Translations under genes and position numbers: made by a program
NCBI GenBank assembly: GCA_018267705.1
Contig: JAFDXX010000012.1
Coordinates: forward strand, 1 to 64,000
DNA length: 64,000 nt
Direction: 5' to 3'
Origin: Bacteroidota bacterium
GTDB lineage: Bacteria > Bacteroidota > Bacteroidia > Chitinophagales > Chitinophagaceae
Shown: positions 9,268 to 18,276 of the stretch, piece after piece
Position numbering within the stretch: position 1 is the first letter of the stretch
How the letters are laid out: every line of letters begins with the position of its first letter
Notes under the pieces: model-generated
The model's database searches: none
The model's input: the letters and a program-made list of their open reading frames with translations, nothing else
Told to the model about the DNA's origin: nothing

Positions 9268-11700
9268 TTATTTTAATGTTAAATTAATAGAAGCAGGTGT
9301 TAAACCATTACTTGTAGCAATAATTTTTACAGTGCCTTTTTTTTCTTTGGCTTGAATAACTGCTAATGCTAACCCGTTGAAAGCTTTACGATAATTGGCT
9401 TTAAAAGGTTCATGGCTTACCGGATTTCCATTATCCACTCCGGCTATAAATGCTTCCCCATCAATCATAAAATTTATTAAATTATCTGCTTTGGGTACAA
9501 GGTTTCCATCTTTATCTAAAATTCTAACGGTTATAAAACTTAAATCTTCTCCATTGGCATTAATCGTTTTTCTATCGGCAATTAATTCTATTTTGGCAGC
9601 TTTACCGGCAGTATTTATTTGTTTGGTTAAAAATACTTTTCCGTTTTTTCTTGATACTGCTTTTATATTTCCTGCTTCATATGCAACTCTCCACATTACG
9701 TGCAAATCATCTCCTTGTTTTTTTCGTATGCCTACACTTTTTCCATTTACAAATAGTTCTACTTCATCGGCATGGTTATAATATACCCATACATCTACAC
9801 TATCTCCTTTATTCCAATTCCAATGTGGTAAAATGTGCAATACGTCTTTATTCGTCCATTCACTTTGATACATGTAATAAACATCTTTCGGAAAACCTGC
9901 TAAATCAACAATTCCAAAATAGGAACTTTTTGCAGGCCATGTATAAGGTGTAGGTTCTCCTAAATAATCAAACCCTGTCCAAATAAACATACCGCTTAAA
10001 TAGGGATATTTTTTTATTATTTTCCAACTTTGCTCGTGCGTAGATGACCATGGGGCTCTTGTATTATCGTAAGCAGAAACAGTAAAATCTGCATTCATTC
10101 CGCTATTTCTATCTTCACCTTTTTTATGTTGTGGTGGCCAAACACGAATACTATCGGAAGGGAAAAAATATTCTCCTCTTGTTTCTAAACCTGATGTTGT
10201 TTCACTGGCAATAAATTTTTTATTAGGGAAACTATCAAGAAAACTTTTATATAAACTGTGGTGATAATTGTAACCAATTAAATCAAACACATTACTTTTT
10301 AAAATAAAATTTTTAGAAGGGAAAGGTCTATCGTTAGCATCTACAATTGGTCTTGTTGTATCAAGATTTCTAACAATATCAGATAATTCTTTGGCAATAC
10401 CGGTGCCGGTTGCGTCTTCTTGTTCAGGAATTTCATTACCAACACTCCACATAAAAACCGAAGGATGGTTTCTGTCTCTTAAAATTTGATCTTCTAAATC
10501 TTTCTTATGCCATTCATCCCAATACAAATGATAATCATATTTGGTTTTAGCAATCTTCCACATATCAAATGCTTCATCCATTACAATAAATCCCATTTTA
10601 TCGCAAAGTTCTAAAAGCTCGGGTGCAGGCGGGTTGTGCGAGGTTCTGATAGCATTGCAGCCAAACGATTTTAATATTTCTAATTGCCTTTCCAATGCAC
10701 GGTAATTAATAGCTGCACCTAAGCAACCTAAATCATGGTGGTTACAAACGCCTAATATTTTGAGTGGCTTACCATTCAATGAAAAACCTTTGTTTGCATC
10801 AAAGTTGAAGTAGCGTATTCCAAAAGTTGTTTCATAATTATCTACTGCTTTATTATTTATAAGGATGGTTGTAACTGCTTTGTATAAATAAGGATGCTCA
10901 ACTGACCATAGCTTTGGCTGACGAATAATAATGTTTTGCTGTACGGTTGCTGCTTTTTCTTTATTACTTAGTTGTATTACTTCCCTTCCTGCTGTTTTTC
11001 CATCTTTATCGTAAATAACTGTTGATGCTGCAACTTCTTGTGTTGCATTTGCAACAATATTTGCTTTTATAATTAATTGCACATTTGCTTCCTGTTCATT
11101 CACCAAAGGTGTTGTAATAAATGTACCCCAATGTTCAATAGCCGTTTTATTGGTTGTTACTAAACGTACATTTCTGTAGATACCGCTACCGCTGTACCAA
11201 CGAGAATTCATTTGTTTAGAATTATCTACCTTAACTGCTATACTATTTTTCTTTCCAAATTTTATATACGGCGTTAAATCATACTGAAATGAAATATATC
11301 CGTTTGGGCGAAAGCCAAGTCTGTGCCCATTTATCCAAACTTCACTACAACGATAAACACCATCAAATTCAATGCGTATTTGTTTTTCTTTTGATGTAAC
11401 GGGAACAGTAAAAGATTTTCTATACCAACCAATACCTCCCGGTAATGCCCCACCTTCGGGTGCTGCGGGATTATTTTTTGCAAATGGAAGTTCAACACTC
11501 CAATCATGTGGAAGATTTAATATTCTCCATTTTGCATCGTTATAATTTTCTTCTTTATAATCATTCTTTACATCGGTTGTATCGGCATAATAAAACTTCC
11601 AATTTTTATTAAAATTTTCTACACTTCTAACATTGGTTTGTGCATTTGTTTTTATTATTACAAAACAGAACGCTGATAAATAAAGAATAATTTTTTTCAT
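9268..11700 (-). CDS. secreted glycoside hydrolase family 2 (beta-galactosidase-like)
   Basis: This 810-residue GH2 enzyme has a signal peptide (MKKIILYLSAFCFVIIKTNAQ). The order is a sugar-binding jelly roll (about 25-185), an immunoglobulin-like domain (to about 300), the TIM barrel, and C-terminal DUF4982-like and Ig-like domains. The acid/base is Glu in WSVGNEIPEQ (about 423) and the likely nucleophile is Glu in IASETTSGLETRGEY (about 500). GH2 members hydrolyse terminal beta-galactosides, glucuronides or mannosides; this domain order is usual for beta-galactosidases of Bacteroidota that attack plant or host glycans. No SusC/SusD pair is nearby. The substrate remains uncertain. Confidence 0.9.
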   Translation of the reverse strand: MKKIILYLSAFCFVIIKTNAQTNVRSVENFNKNWKFYYADTTDVKNDYKEENYNDAKWRILNLPHDWSVELPFAKNNPAAPEGGALPGGIGWYRKSFTVPVTSKEKQIRIEFDGVYRCSEVWINGHRLGFRPNGYISFQYDLTPYIKFGKKNSIAVKVDNSKQMNSRWYSGSGIYRNVRLVTTNKTAIEHWGTFITTPLVNEQEANVQLIIKANIVANATQEVAASTVIYDKDGKTAGREVIQLSNKEKAATVQQNIIIRQPKLWSVEHPYLYKAVTTILINNKAVDNYETTFGIRYFNFDANKGFSLNGKPLKILGVCNHHDLGCLGAAINYRALERQLEILKSFGCNAIRTSHNPPAPELLELCDKMGFIVMDEAFDMWKIAKTKYDYHLYWDEWHKKDLEDQILRDRNHPSVFMWSVGNEIPEQEDATGTGIAKELSDIVRNLDTTRPIVDANDRPFPSKNFILKSNVFDLIGYNYHHSLYKSFLDSFPNKKFIASETTSGLETRGEYFFPSDSIRVWPPQHKKGEDRNSGMNADFTVSAYDNTRAPWSSTHEQSWKIIKKYPYLSGMFIWTGFDYLGEPTPYTWPAKSSYFGIVDLAGFPKDVYYMYQSEWTNKDVLHILPHWNWNKGDSVDVWVYYNHADEVELFVNGKSVGIRKKQGDDLHVMWRVAYEAGNIKAVSRKNGKVFLTKQINTAGKAAKIELIADRKTINANGEDLSFITVRILDKDGNLVPKADNLINFMIDGEAFIAGVDNGNPVSHEPFKANYRKAFNGLALAVIQAKEKKGTVKIIATSNGLTPASINLTLK

Positions 11701-11736
11701 TATTATAGATAGGTTTGAATTTAAAATAAACAGAAT

Positions 11737-12930
11737 TTATTTTCTTCCAGGATATTGTTTTAAAGCTTCTTGTAAACAATTCATGGCATTGTTTATAGCT
11801 TCTTTATTTAATACATACGCTAATCTTACTTCTTGTTTTCCTAAACCTTCTGTTCCGTAAAAACCTGTTGCAGGTGCTAGCATTACGGTTTGATTATTAT
11901 AGGAGAAGTTTTCTAATAACCATTGACAGAATTTATCTGAATCATCAATAGGCAGTTTTGCCATTGCATAAAAAGCACCACCGGGATTGGGGCAGAATAC
12001 ACCTTCCATTTCATTTAATCTTTTCACAATTAAATCTCTTCTGCTTTGATATTCTTTTTTAGTAACATCAAAATAATTTGCAGGTAAATCAACTGCTGCT
12101 TCGCCGGAAATTTGTGCAAATGATGGTGGACTTAATCTTGCTTGTGCAAACTTCATAGCAGCGTCTAATACTTGTTGATTTTTGGTAACAAATGCACCAA
12201 TTCTTCCGCCGCAGGCACTATAGCGTTTACTAATTGTGTCCATGATAATTACATTATCATCAACATCTGTTAAGTGCATGGCACTATATTGTTTTCCCTG
12301 ATATGTAAATTCTCTATAAGCTTCATCTGAAAACAAATACAAATTATGTTTTAAAATAATATTTTTTAATTGATTCATTTCAGCTTCGCTATAATTATAA
12401 CCCGTTGGATTATTAGGATTACAAATAACAATTGCTTTAGTTTTAGCAGTAATTTTCTTTTCAAATTCTTCTATTGGTGGTAAAGCAAAACCATTTTCTA
12501 TATGAGAAGTTATGGGTACAACTTTTACACCTGCACTTACTGCAAAGCCATTATAGTTGGCATAAAAAGGTTCGGGGATAATTACTTCATCGCCTGCATC
12601 TAAACATGCCATAAAACCAAACAAGATAGCTTCGCTTCCGCCTGTTGTAACAATAATTTGATGATGGTTTACATGAATACCTACACTTGAATAATATTGT
12701 ACTAATTTTTTTCTGTAACTCTCGTTTCCTGCACTGTGGCTATATTCTAACACTTTAAAGTTACTGTGCCTTACTGCATCTAAAACCTGTTGTGGTGTTT
12801 CTATATCTGGCTGACCAATATTGAGGTGATAAACTGTTATTCCTTTTTTCTTGGCAGTTTCTGCATACGGAACTAATTTTCTTATAGGTGATGCGGGCAT
12901 TTGTTTTCCGCGAGTGCTTATTTGTAACAT
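11737..12930 (-). CDS. PLP-dependent class I/II aminotransferase
   Basis: A 397-residue fold-type I aminotransferase in the aspartate-aminotransferase superfamily. Seen are the substrate-binding NIGQPD, the cofactor-binding VTTGGSEAILFG and CNPNNPTGYNYS blocks, and the PLP lysine in SKRYSACGGRIGAF. The C-terminal GFYGTEGLGKQEVRLAYVL is usual for this group. It is a cytoplasmic enzyme acting on an amino acid and 2-oxoglutarate or a similar pair; the substrate cannot be read from sequence. It lies 36 bp upstream of the GH2 gene and may be cotranscribed with it. A TATCTTTG -7-like box abuts the start codon but has no -33 partner. Confidence 0.88.
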   Translation of the reverse strand: MLQISTRGKQMPASPIRKLVPYAETAKKKGITVYHLNIGQPDIETPQQVLDAVRHSNFKVLEYSHSAGNESYRKKLVQYYSSVGIHVNHHQIIVTTGGSEAILFGFMACLDAGDEVIIPEPFYANYNGFAVSAGVKVVPITSHIENGFALPPIEEFEKKITAKTKAIVICNPNNPTGYNYSEAEMNQLKNIILKHNLYLFSDEAYREFTYQGKQYSAMHLTDVDDNVIIMDTISKRYSACGGRIGAFVTKNQQVLDAAMKFAQARLSPPSFAQISGEAAVDLPANYFDVTKKEYQSRRDLIVKRLNEMEGVFCPNPGGAFYAMAKLPIDDSDKFCQWLLENFSYNNQTVMLAPATGFYGTEGLGKQEVRLAYVLNKEAINNAMNCLQEALKQYPGRK

Positions 12931-12949
12931 GCAACAAAGATAACGGGCA

Positions 12950-12985
12950 AGAAATAAAAAAGCTACACATTTACCGGTGTAGCTT
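12950..12985 (-). terminator. rho-independent terminator of DUF1573 gene
   Basis: On the minus strand the 8-9 bp stem AAGCTACAC / GTGTAGCTT has an 8-nt loop and is followed by TTTTTATTTC. It sits just after the stop codon at 13008 and isolates the DUF1573 genes from the downstream aminotransferase. Confidence 0.85.
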
Positions 12986-13007
12986 TAAGTAAAAATTTGT
13001 TTTGATT

Positions 13008-13382
13008 TTATTTTTTATTCACCACTACTTCTCCTTCAATAGTAAGTTCAACAGGTGCATCAACATTAGCAAATTTAACATGCACTTTTTTTGTAAACTT
13101 ACCTATGTTGGCGGCATTATAAGTAACCATAACTTTATTCTGCTGCCCTTTCATTATAGGTTCTTTAGGATAGGTTGGAGACGTGCAACCACAATCGGCA
13201 GTAGCAGTTTCTATAACAATGGGTTTGGTATTATTATTTTTAAATGTGAAGGTATATGTTGCCGGAACATTTTGTTTTATTTTTCCGAAATTATGTTTTG
13301 AAACAGCAAAGGTTCCCCCTTGTGCCATTGATGCTAACGAAAAGCCAACAAAAGCAACGAATAGAAATATTGTTTTTTTCAT
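13008..13382 (-). CDS. secreted DUF1573 protein (short)
   Basis: A 124-residue exported protein with signal peptide MKKTIFLFVAFVGFSLASMAQ. The DUF1573 domain shows KHNFGKIKQ, TYTFTFKNN and the conserved Cys pair in ADCGCTSPTYP. DUF1573 is an Ig-like, immunoglobulin/ASH-type fold very common in Bacteroidota periplasmic proteins; its role is unknown. It pairs with the longer DUF1573 gene 27 bp upstream on the same strand, probably an ancient tandem duplication transcribed together, and is followed by a strong terminator. Confidence 0.9.
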   Translation of the reverse strand: MKKTIFLFVAFVGFSLASMAQGGTFAVSKHNFGKIKQNVPATYTFTFKNNNTKPIVIETATADCGCTSPTYPKEPIMKGQQNKVMVTYNAANIGKFTKKVHVKFANVDAPVELTIEGEVVVNKK

Positions 13383-13409
13383 AATATATAAAATTGAAGG
13401 TTAAGAAAA

Positions 13410-13862
13410 TTAATTTCCTGCAGGTTTTATTTTTTCTAATGCACTATTGGCAGGTGCTGTAGCTTGAACAGTATAAGTCTCTCCATGAAAAGTTACCTGC
13501 TTATTAAAAGCATTATTATTAAAATAGATAGTAGCGTATTTAGAAAATGCACCCATAGTGTTTGCATTAAAACCTAAGGTTACTGTAAAGGTTTCTCCAC
13601 TATCATATTTTTTACCTTTCTCAAATTTTGGCGTAGTACAACCGCAACCAACACTTACTTCATTAACCCATATTGGTTCATTACTTATATTTTTAATAGT
13701 AACATTATATTCAACCGGTTTACCAAAAGGTATTTTCCCGAAATCATATACGGCATTAGTAAATTCTACATATTTGGTAATATCTTTTACTTGTTCGGTA
13801 TGTTGTGCTTTTACTATGTGGGCCAAACTGAAAACCAATGTGAAGAAGAAAATTTTTTTCAT
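13410..13862 (-). CDS. secreted DUF1573 protein (long)
   Basis: The paralogue of the downstream gene, about 150 residues. It has a signal peptide (MKKIFFFTLVFSLAHIVKAQ), then VYDFGKIPFGKPVEYNVTIKN and the Cys pair motif VGCGCTTPKFEKGK. The frame is open up to an ATG at 13874 (MHLIMKK), but the start at 13862 puts the lysines at the N-terminus as a normal signal peptide does. Function is unknown beyond a periplasmic or outer-membrane location. It is the first gene of a two-gene unit. Confidence 0.88.
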   Translation of the reverse strand: MKKIFFFTLVFSLAHIVKAQHTEQVKDITKYVEFTNAVYDFGKIPFGKPVEYNVTIKNISNEPIWVNEVSVGCGCTTPKFEKGKKYDSGETFTVTLGFNANTMGAFSKYATIYFNNNAFNKQVTFHGETYTVQATAPANSALEKIKPAGN

Positions 13863-14103
13863 TATTAAATGCATTTAAGGATAAAAATATAAATTCTGTT
13901 TTAAAGAAGTGTTACCAATTTCCTACAATAATTGTTTTTATCAATAAAAATCGTTCCAAAAATTTATTTACAATTATTTTTTATTTTAATCTAATCATGC
14001 ACATTATAAAGCAAATACATTTGTTTGCAAAAACATTCTTTACAAAAAGCATCTTATTAAAGAATTTAGCTGAAAAATATAACCTCTATTTATTTCAATT
14101 TTT

Positions 14104-14610
14104 GTGATATTAAAAGAAGAAATATTAAAAGAACACAATAAAGAGCATGTATTAAAAATTGCTGCGTATGCCTGTTCTTCTAAAAAACGATTTAAAGAGT
14201 TAATGAACTGCTATTTGCAGGGCGAATACCGTTTATCGCAAAGAGCAGCATGGAGTATGAGCTGGGCAGCCAAACAAAAACCTGAAATGATAATTCCTTA
14301 TATAAAAGAGTTAGTACAGCAATTACAAAGAAAAAATGTTCACAATTCTGTAATACGTAACTCTGTAAGAGTTTTACAAGATTTAAATATCCCCGATGAT
14401 TTGCACGGAGAATTAATGAATTCCTGTTTTAATTTTATTGAAACACCTACTACTCCCGTTGCCATTAAAGCTTTTTCATTAACCATACTTCAAAAACTTT
14501 CTTTACAATACCCCGAAATAAAACAAGAATTAAAATTAATTATTGAAGAAAGATGGGAACACGAAACACCTGCATTTAAAAGCAGAGCAAAAAAAATAAT
14601 CTGTTCTTAA
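14104..14610 (+). CDS. small alpha-helical protein, HEAT-like
   Basis: A 168-residue cytoplasmic-looking protein with no signal peptide or membrane segment. It is wholly helical, with repeated helix pairs such as YRLSQRAAWSMSWAAKQKPEMIIPYIKELV that resemble HEAT/adenylosuccinate-lyase-like repeats found in Bacteroidota hypothetical proteins. The best start is GTG at 14104; no earlier ATG is in frame. A TACATTTG -7-like box lies at 14016-14023 but has no -33 partner. I do not recognise a function; such repeats usually mediate protein binding. Confidence 0.65.
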   Translation: MILKEEILKEHNKEHVLKIAAYACSSKKRFKELMNCYLQGEYRLSQRAAWSMSWAAKQKPEMIIPYIKELVQQLQRKNVHNSVIRNSVRVLQDLNIPDDLHGELMNSCFNFIETPTTPVAIKAFSLTILQKLSLQYPEIKQELKLIIEERWEHETPAFKSRAKKIICS

Positions 14611-14705
14611 TACCATTTTAGCCTAAAGAATAATATTATCCGCAAACATTTCCACAAAAAAAATGTATTTATTTTAATTGAAACAGTAACAATTATTTTT
14701 GTTTA

Positions 14706-17096
14706 ATGGAACAAACAATTACCTTGGCATATAAAGACGATATGCTTAGTTACGAAGGATTTAAAAATCAGGTACTTGAAGACTACCGCATTGCCATAGT
14801 TAGCCGTGAGGCAAGCTTATTGGGCCGCCGCGAAGTTTTAACCGGGAAAGCCAAATTCGGCATTTTTGGAGATGGAAAAGAAATAGCCCAAATTGCAATG
14901 GCAAAGTTCTTCAAAGCAGGTGATTACCGTGCAGGTTATTATCGCGACCAAACTTTTATGTTCTCTTCTGGCTTAGCAAGTGTAGAACAATTTTTCTCAC
15001 AATTATATGCCGACCCCGATGTACACCACGATCCTTTTAGTGCAGGCAGGCAAATGGTTAGCCACTTTGCAACAAGATTTGTAGATGAAACGGGTAATTG
15101 GTTAGATCTTGCTAATAGAAAAAATATAAGTTCTGATATGGCACCTACTGCATCGCAAATGCCACGTGCAGTTGGTTTAGCTTTGGCTTCAAAATTATTT
15201 AGGCAAACTCCGCAATTAAAAACTTTTGATAATTTAAGTCATAACGGAAACGAAATTTGTTTTTGCACCATTGGAGATGCATCAACCAGTGAAGGCCATT
15301 TTTGGGAATCTATTAATGCAGCAGGTGTAATGCAAATTCCTTTAGCAGTTTTTGTTTGGGATGATGGTTATGGCATTTCAGTTCCTAAAAAATATCAAAC
15401 CACCAAAGGTTCTATTTCTACTGCCCTACGCGGTATGCAAAAAGAAGATAAAACCAATGGTATCAATATTTACAAAGTAAAAGGATGGGATTATGCAGGC
15501 ATGTGTGAAGTGTTTGAATCTGCTTTACACAAAATGCGTGAAACCCATATACCCGCTGTATTTCATGTAGAAGAAATAACACAACCGCAGGGGCATAGCA
15601 CCAGCGGAAGTCATGAACGTTATAAAGATGCAGCCCGTTTAGAATGGGAGCGTGAATGGGATTGCATTAAAAAGTTCAAAGAATGGATTACAGAAAATAA
15701 TATTGCCACCAACGAAGAATTAAACGATGTTGAAACCGAAGCAAAAAATTTCACCAGAACATCTAAACAAAGAGCATGGGAAAAATTTATAGCTCCACTA
15801 AATCGTCATGCAGCAACAACCATTAATTTAATAAGCAATGCAATGGTGCATGATATGGAAACATATAACAACATGCAACAATTGGCTACACAATTAAAAA
15901 ATAATGCAGAGCCCTTAAGAAGAGATATTATGCACACATTGGCAGTAGCTATGGAAACAGCACCTACCTCTCCTTCTACTCCATCTATAAAAGAATTTTA
16001 CAACTCATTATTAACCGAAAGCAAAAATTTATACAACACCTACCTTTATAATCAAGGTACAAAAAGTGCTTTAAAAGTAGATGAAGTAAAACCATTAATT
16101 CCTTTTGATACCAACCCTATTAACGGTTATGAAGTATTAAATAAATATTTTGATGCATTATTCAACAATCATCCATTAGTATTTGCTTTTGGAGAAGATG
16201 TTGGAATGATTGGAGATGTAAACCAAGGCTTTGCCGGCTTACAACAAAAACATGGTAGTGAAAGAATTTTTGATACCGGTATTCGTGAACTAACTATTGT
16301 AGGACAAGCCATTGGTATGGCTTTACGTGGTTTAAGACCTATTGCAGAAATTCAATATTTAGATTATTTATTATACGGAATACAAACCCTTAGTGATGAT
16401 GCAGCTACCACACATTTCAGAACACACGGTCAACAAAGTTGCCCAATAATTATTCGTACACGCGGACACAGACTTGAAGGTATTTGGCATAGCGGTAGCC
16501 CAATGGGTATGATTATTAATGCACTACGAGGCATGTACGTATGCGTACCAAGAAATATGGTACAAGCAATTGGAATGTACAATACTTTATTACAAAGCAA
16601 TGACCCTGCAATTGTTATTGAATGTTTAAACGGCTATCGCTTAAAAGAAAAACCACCTACTAATTTATTAGAATATACTCTGCCTTTAGGAATAACAGAA
16701 ACAATTAGAGAAGGTAATGATGTAACAATCGTTTCATACGGCTCTACACTAAGAGTAATACAAGAAGCAACAGACCGTTTAGAAAAACAAGGCATTAGCT
16801 GCGAAGTAATTGATGTACAAACATTATTACCATTCGACATTAACCATAACATTGTACAATCTTTAAAGAAAACTAATAGAATAATTTTTGTTGATGAAGA
16901 TGTACCAGGCGGTGCAACAGCCTACATGTACAATGAAATAATGGAAAAACAAGGTGGTTACCGTTGGGTAGATGCTGCACCCAAAACAGTAACTGCACAA
17001 CCACACAGACCGGCTTATGGCAGTGATGGTGATTATTTTGGCAAACCTAATGCAGAAGATATTATTAATGCAGTAACCGAAATAATGAGTGAATAA
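14706..17096 (+). CDS. 2-oxoacid dehydrogenase E1, fused alpha and beta subunits
   Basis: A 796-residue thiamine-diphosphate enzyme. Residues 1 to about 400 match the E1 alpha subunit, including GRREVLTGKAKFGIFGDGKE, the YRDQTFMF stretch, and the TPP/Mg motif starting GDASTSEGHFWES and ending in VFVWDDGYGIS. Residues from about 470 to 796 match the beta subunit (FAFGEDVGMIGDVNQGFAGLQ, IAEIQYLDYL, EVIDVQTLLPFD). The E1 part of branched-chain or pyruvate dehydrogenase decarboxylates a 2-oxo acid and passes the acyl group to lipoyl-E2. No E2 or E3 gene is adjacent. The pyruvate versus branched-chain substrate cannot be fixed here; the fused form in Bacteroidota is usually labelled branched-chain. 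Confidence 0.9.
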   Translation: MEQTITLAYKDDMLSYEGFKNQVLEDYRIAIVSREASLLGRREVLTGKAKFGIFGDGKEIAQIAMAKFFKAGDYRAGYYRDQTFMFSSGLASVEQFFSQLYADPDVHHDPFSAGRQMVSHFATRFVDETGNWLDLANRKNISSDMAPTASQMPRAVGLALASKLFRQTPQLKTFDNLSHNGNEICFCTIGDASTSEGHFWESINAAGVMQIPLAVFVWDDGYGISVPKKYQTTKGSISTALRGMQKEDKTNGINIYKVKGWDYAGMCEVFESALHKMRETHIPAVFHVEEITQPQGHSTSGSHERYKDAARLEWEREWDCIKKFKEWITENNIATNEELNDVETEAKNFTRTSKQRAWEKFIAPLNRHAATTINLISNAMVHDMETYNNMQQLATQLKNNAEPLRRDIMHTLAVAMETAPTSPSTPSIKEFYNSLLTESKNLYNTYLYNQGTKSALKVDEVKPLIPFDTNPINGYEVLNKYFDALFNNHPLVFAFGEDVGMIGDVNQGFAGLQQKHGSERIFDTGIRELTIVGQAIGMALRGLRPIAEIQYLDYLLYGIQTLSDDAATTHFRTHGQQSCPIIIRTRGHRLEGIWHSGSPMGMIINALRGMYVCVPRNMVQAIGMYNTLLQSNDPAIVIECLNGYRLKEKPPTNLLEYTLPLGITETIREGNDVTIVSYGSTLRVIQEATDRLEKQGISCEVIDVQTLLPFDINHNIVQSLKKTNRIIFVDEDVPGGATAYMYNEIMEKQGGYRWVDAAPKTVTAQPHRPAYGSDGDYFGKPNAEDIINAVTEIMSE

Positions 17097-17140
17097 TACT
17101 TATTTCACATTCAATTAAATTTTAATATAAAATAAATCGC

Positions 17141-17212
17141 GGCCTTGTAGTACAATGGATAGTATAAGAGTTTCCGAAGCTCCAGATTCAGGTTCGATTC
17201 CTGACGAGGCTA
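17141..17212 (+). tRNA. tRNA-Arg (anticodon CCG)
   Basis: A 72-nt cloverleaf. The acceptor GGCCTTG / CGAGGCT pairs throughout with G-U pairs, the D arm is GTAC / GTAT, and the anticodon loop TTCCGAA puts CCG at 17174-17176. The T arm is TCAGG-TTCGATT-CCTGA, followed by discriminator A. CCA is not encoded, as expected in this phylum. The anticodon stem has an A-C mismatch at 27-43. It reads CGG codons, which are rare in this AT-rich genome. Confidence 0.93.
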
Positions 17213-17237
17213 CTTAATTTTTAGAACCACACATTCC

Positions 17238-17397
17238 TCATATTATTATTTCTTTTCTTGTAGAAACTAAAAATTGCATAATTATCCAAGCAACAACATA
17301 AGAAAGTCCACAAATAATGAACATAATCATATATGCTACTGTGGGCGTTTCTAAAACAACTCCAATTTTACTTACTATAGGTTTATTATTAAGGAGT
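17238..17397 (-). pseudogene. 3' remnant of a membrane transporter gene (MFS-like)
   Basis: Translating the minus strand gives an open piece of about 50 codons ending at TGA (17240-17238). Its tail reads TPTVAYMIMFIICGLSYVVAWIIM plus QFLV, which looks like the last transmembrane helix of an MFS sugar/hexuronate permease (the GLxYLxAWxIMxxLVP pattern). It has no suitable start codon and is preceded in frame by a stop, so only the 3' end survives. It sits beside the tRNA-Arg. The remaining sequence to 17602 shows no gene; a 16-codon frame at 17538-17588 is too short to support. Confidence 0.5.
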
Positions 17398-17602
17398 TTT
17401 TATTTTAATCAGCCTTTTAGGAATGTATATTAATGCCTATTAGTTTGGGTGCAGGATTTGAGGAGTATGTATATGGATTCATGCACTAACGAACTGGTGC
17501 TTAATGGATATAATTCATGAAAAAATAGGAGTGAGAAATGATGAATCAACTTGCAGTTAGAATATTTAATGAATTTATTTTAAGATAAATAATCCATTAC
17601 AA

Positions 17603-18127
17603 TTAAGAAAGTTTTTTCTTCTTCCACCAATCGTAAATTTTAGGAAAAGCTATAACAAACCATTCAGTATAGAATTCTGAATTTGTTTCTATTACTTGTT
17701 TAATAGCTTCCATATTTCTATAAGCATAATTAGCTACTTCATTTACGTTTATATCTGGTTTTATATCTGAATAACCTACAAACACATGATCAAATTCATG
17801 TTCCGTTAATCCATTAGAGAAGGTAGCTTCATAAATAAAATCAAAAACTTTTGTAAGTGTTAGTTCAATTCCCATTTCTTCTTTTAATCTTCTTTTTGCA
17901 GCGTTTTCAATTTCTTCGCCCCAACGCGGGTGGCTACAACAAGTATTCGTCCACAAACCGCCGCTATGATATTTGGTTAAAGCTCGTTGTTGTAATAATA
18001 ATTCTCCTTTCGTATTAAATACAAATATGCTAAAAGCTCTATGCAATAAGCCTTTTTGATGTGCTTCTATTTTTTCCATTGCATTAATTGCAACATCGTT
18101 TTCATCAACTAAAACCACAGTTTCCAT
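17603..18127 (-). CDS. idi: isopentenyl-diphosphate delta-isomerase, type 1
   Basis: This 174-residue Nudix-fold enzyme interconverts isopentenyl and dimethylallyl diphosphate in isoprenoid synthesis, which also feeds undecaprenyl phosphate for envelope polymers. The catalytic Cys lies in TNTCCSHPRWGEE (about 63-64) and the catalytic Glu in GLTEHEFDHVFVG (about 109-111). The Nudix-like segment AAKRRLKEEMGI is visible. Its length fits type 1 Idi. It is on the same strand as the polysaccharide locus, but a terminator separates them, so it probably has its own promoter in the 150-bp gap upstream. Confidence 0.95.
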   Translation of the reverse strand: METVVLVDENDVAINAMEKIEAHQKGLLHRAFSIFVFNTKGELLLQQRALTKYHSGGLWTNTCCSHPRWGEEIENAAKRRLKEEMGIELTLTKVFDFIYEATFSNGLTEHEFDHVFVGYSDIKPDINVNEVANYAYRNMEAIKQVIETNSEFYTEWFVIAFPKIYDWWKKKKLS

Positions 18128-18229
18128 AGTCTATAATCTTTATTCAAATTAACGAATTATTCAAAACAGTTTCATTAAAAAAGAATTAATAAATATAACT
18201 ATAAATTGTTTGCATTTTGTAAAACAAAA

Positions 18230-18255
18230 AAACAGCAACTTAATAGTTACTGTTT
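18230..18255 (-). terminator. terminator of the polysaccharide locus
   Basis: On the minus strand an 11-bp stem AAACAGTAACT / AGTTGCTGTTT has one G-U position, a 4-nt ATTA loop and a following TTTTTTTG tail. It lies 22 bp after the rfbA stop, so it marks the 3' end of the long minus-strand transcript and separates idi. Confidence 0.82.
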
Positions 18256-18276
18256 TAATTTAAAAATTATTCGTAT

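Noticed and set aside
9395..9953. Plus-strand frames opposite the GH2 gene
   Set aside because: Shadows of a strong coding gene on the other strand; composition is low-complexity Leu/Phe.
13002..13878. Plus-strand frames opposite the two DUF1573 genes
   Set aside because: Antisense to real signal-peptide genes, with no domain.
12935..14701. Isolated TAnnTTTG boxes next to the aminotransferase, helical protein and E1 genes
   Set aside because: None has a TTTG box 19 bp upstream; in AT-rich DNA such boxes occur by chance.
17538..17588. 16-codon frame with a GGAG upstream after the transporter remnant
   Set aside because: Too short, no homology visible, in decaying sequence.
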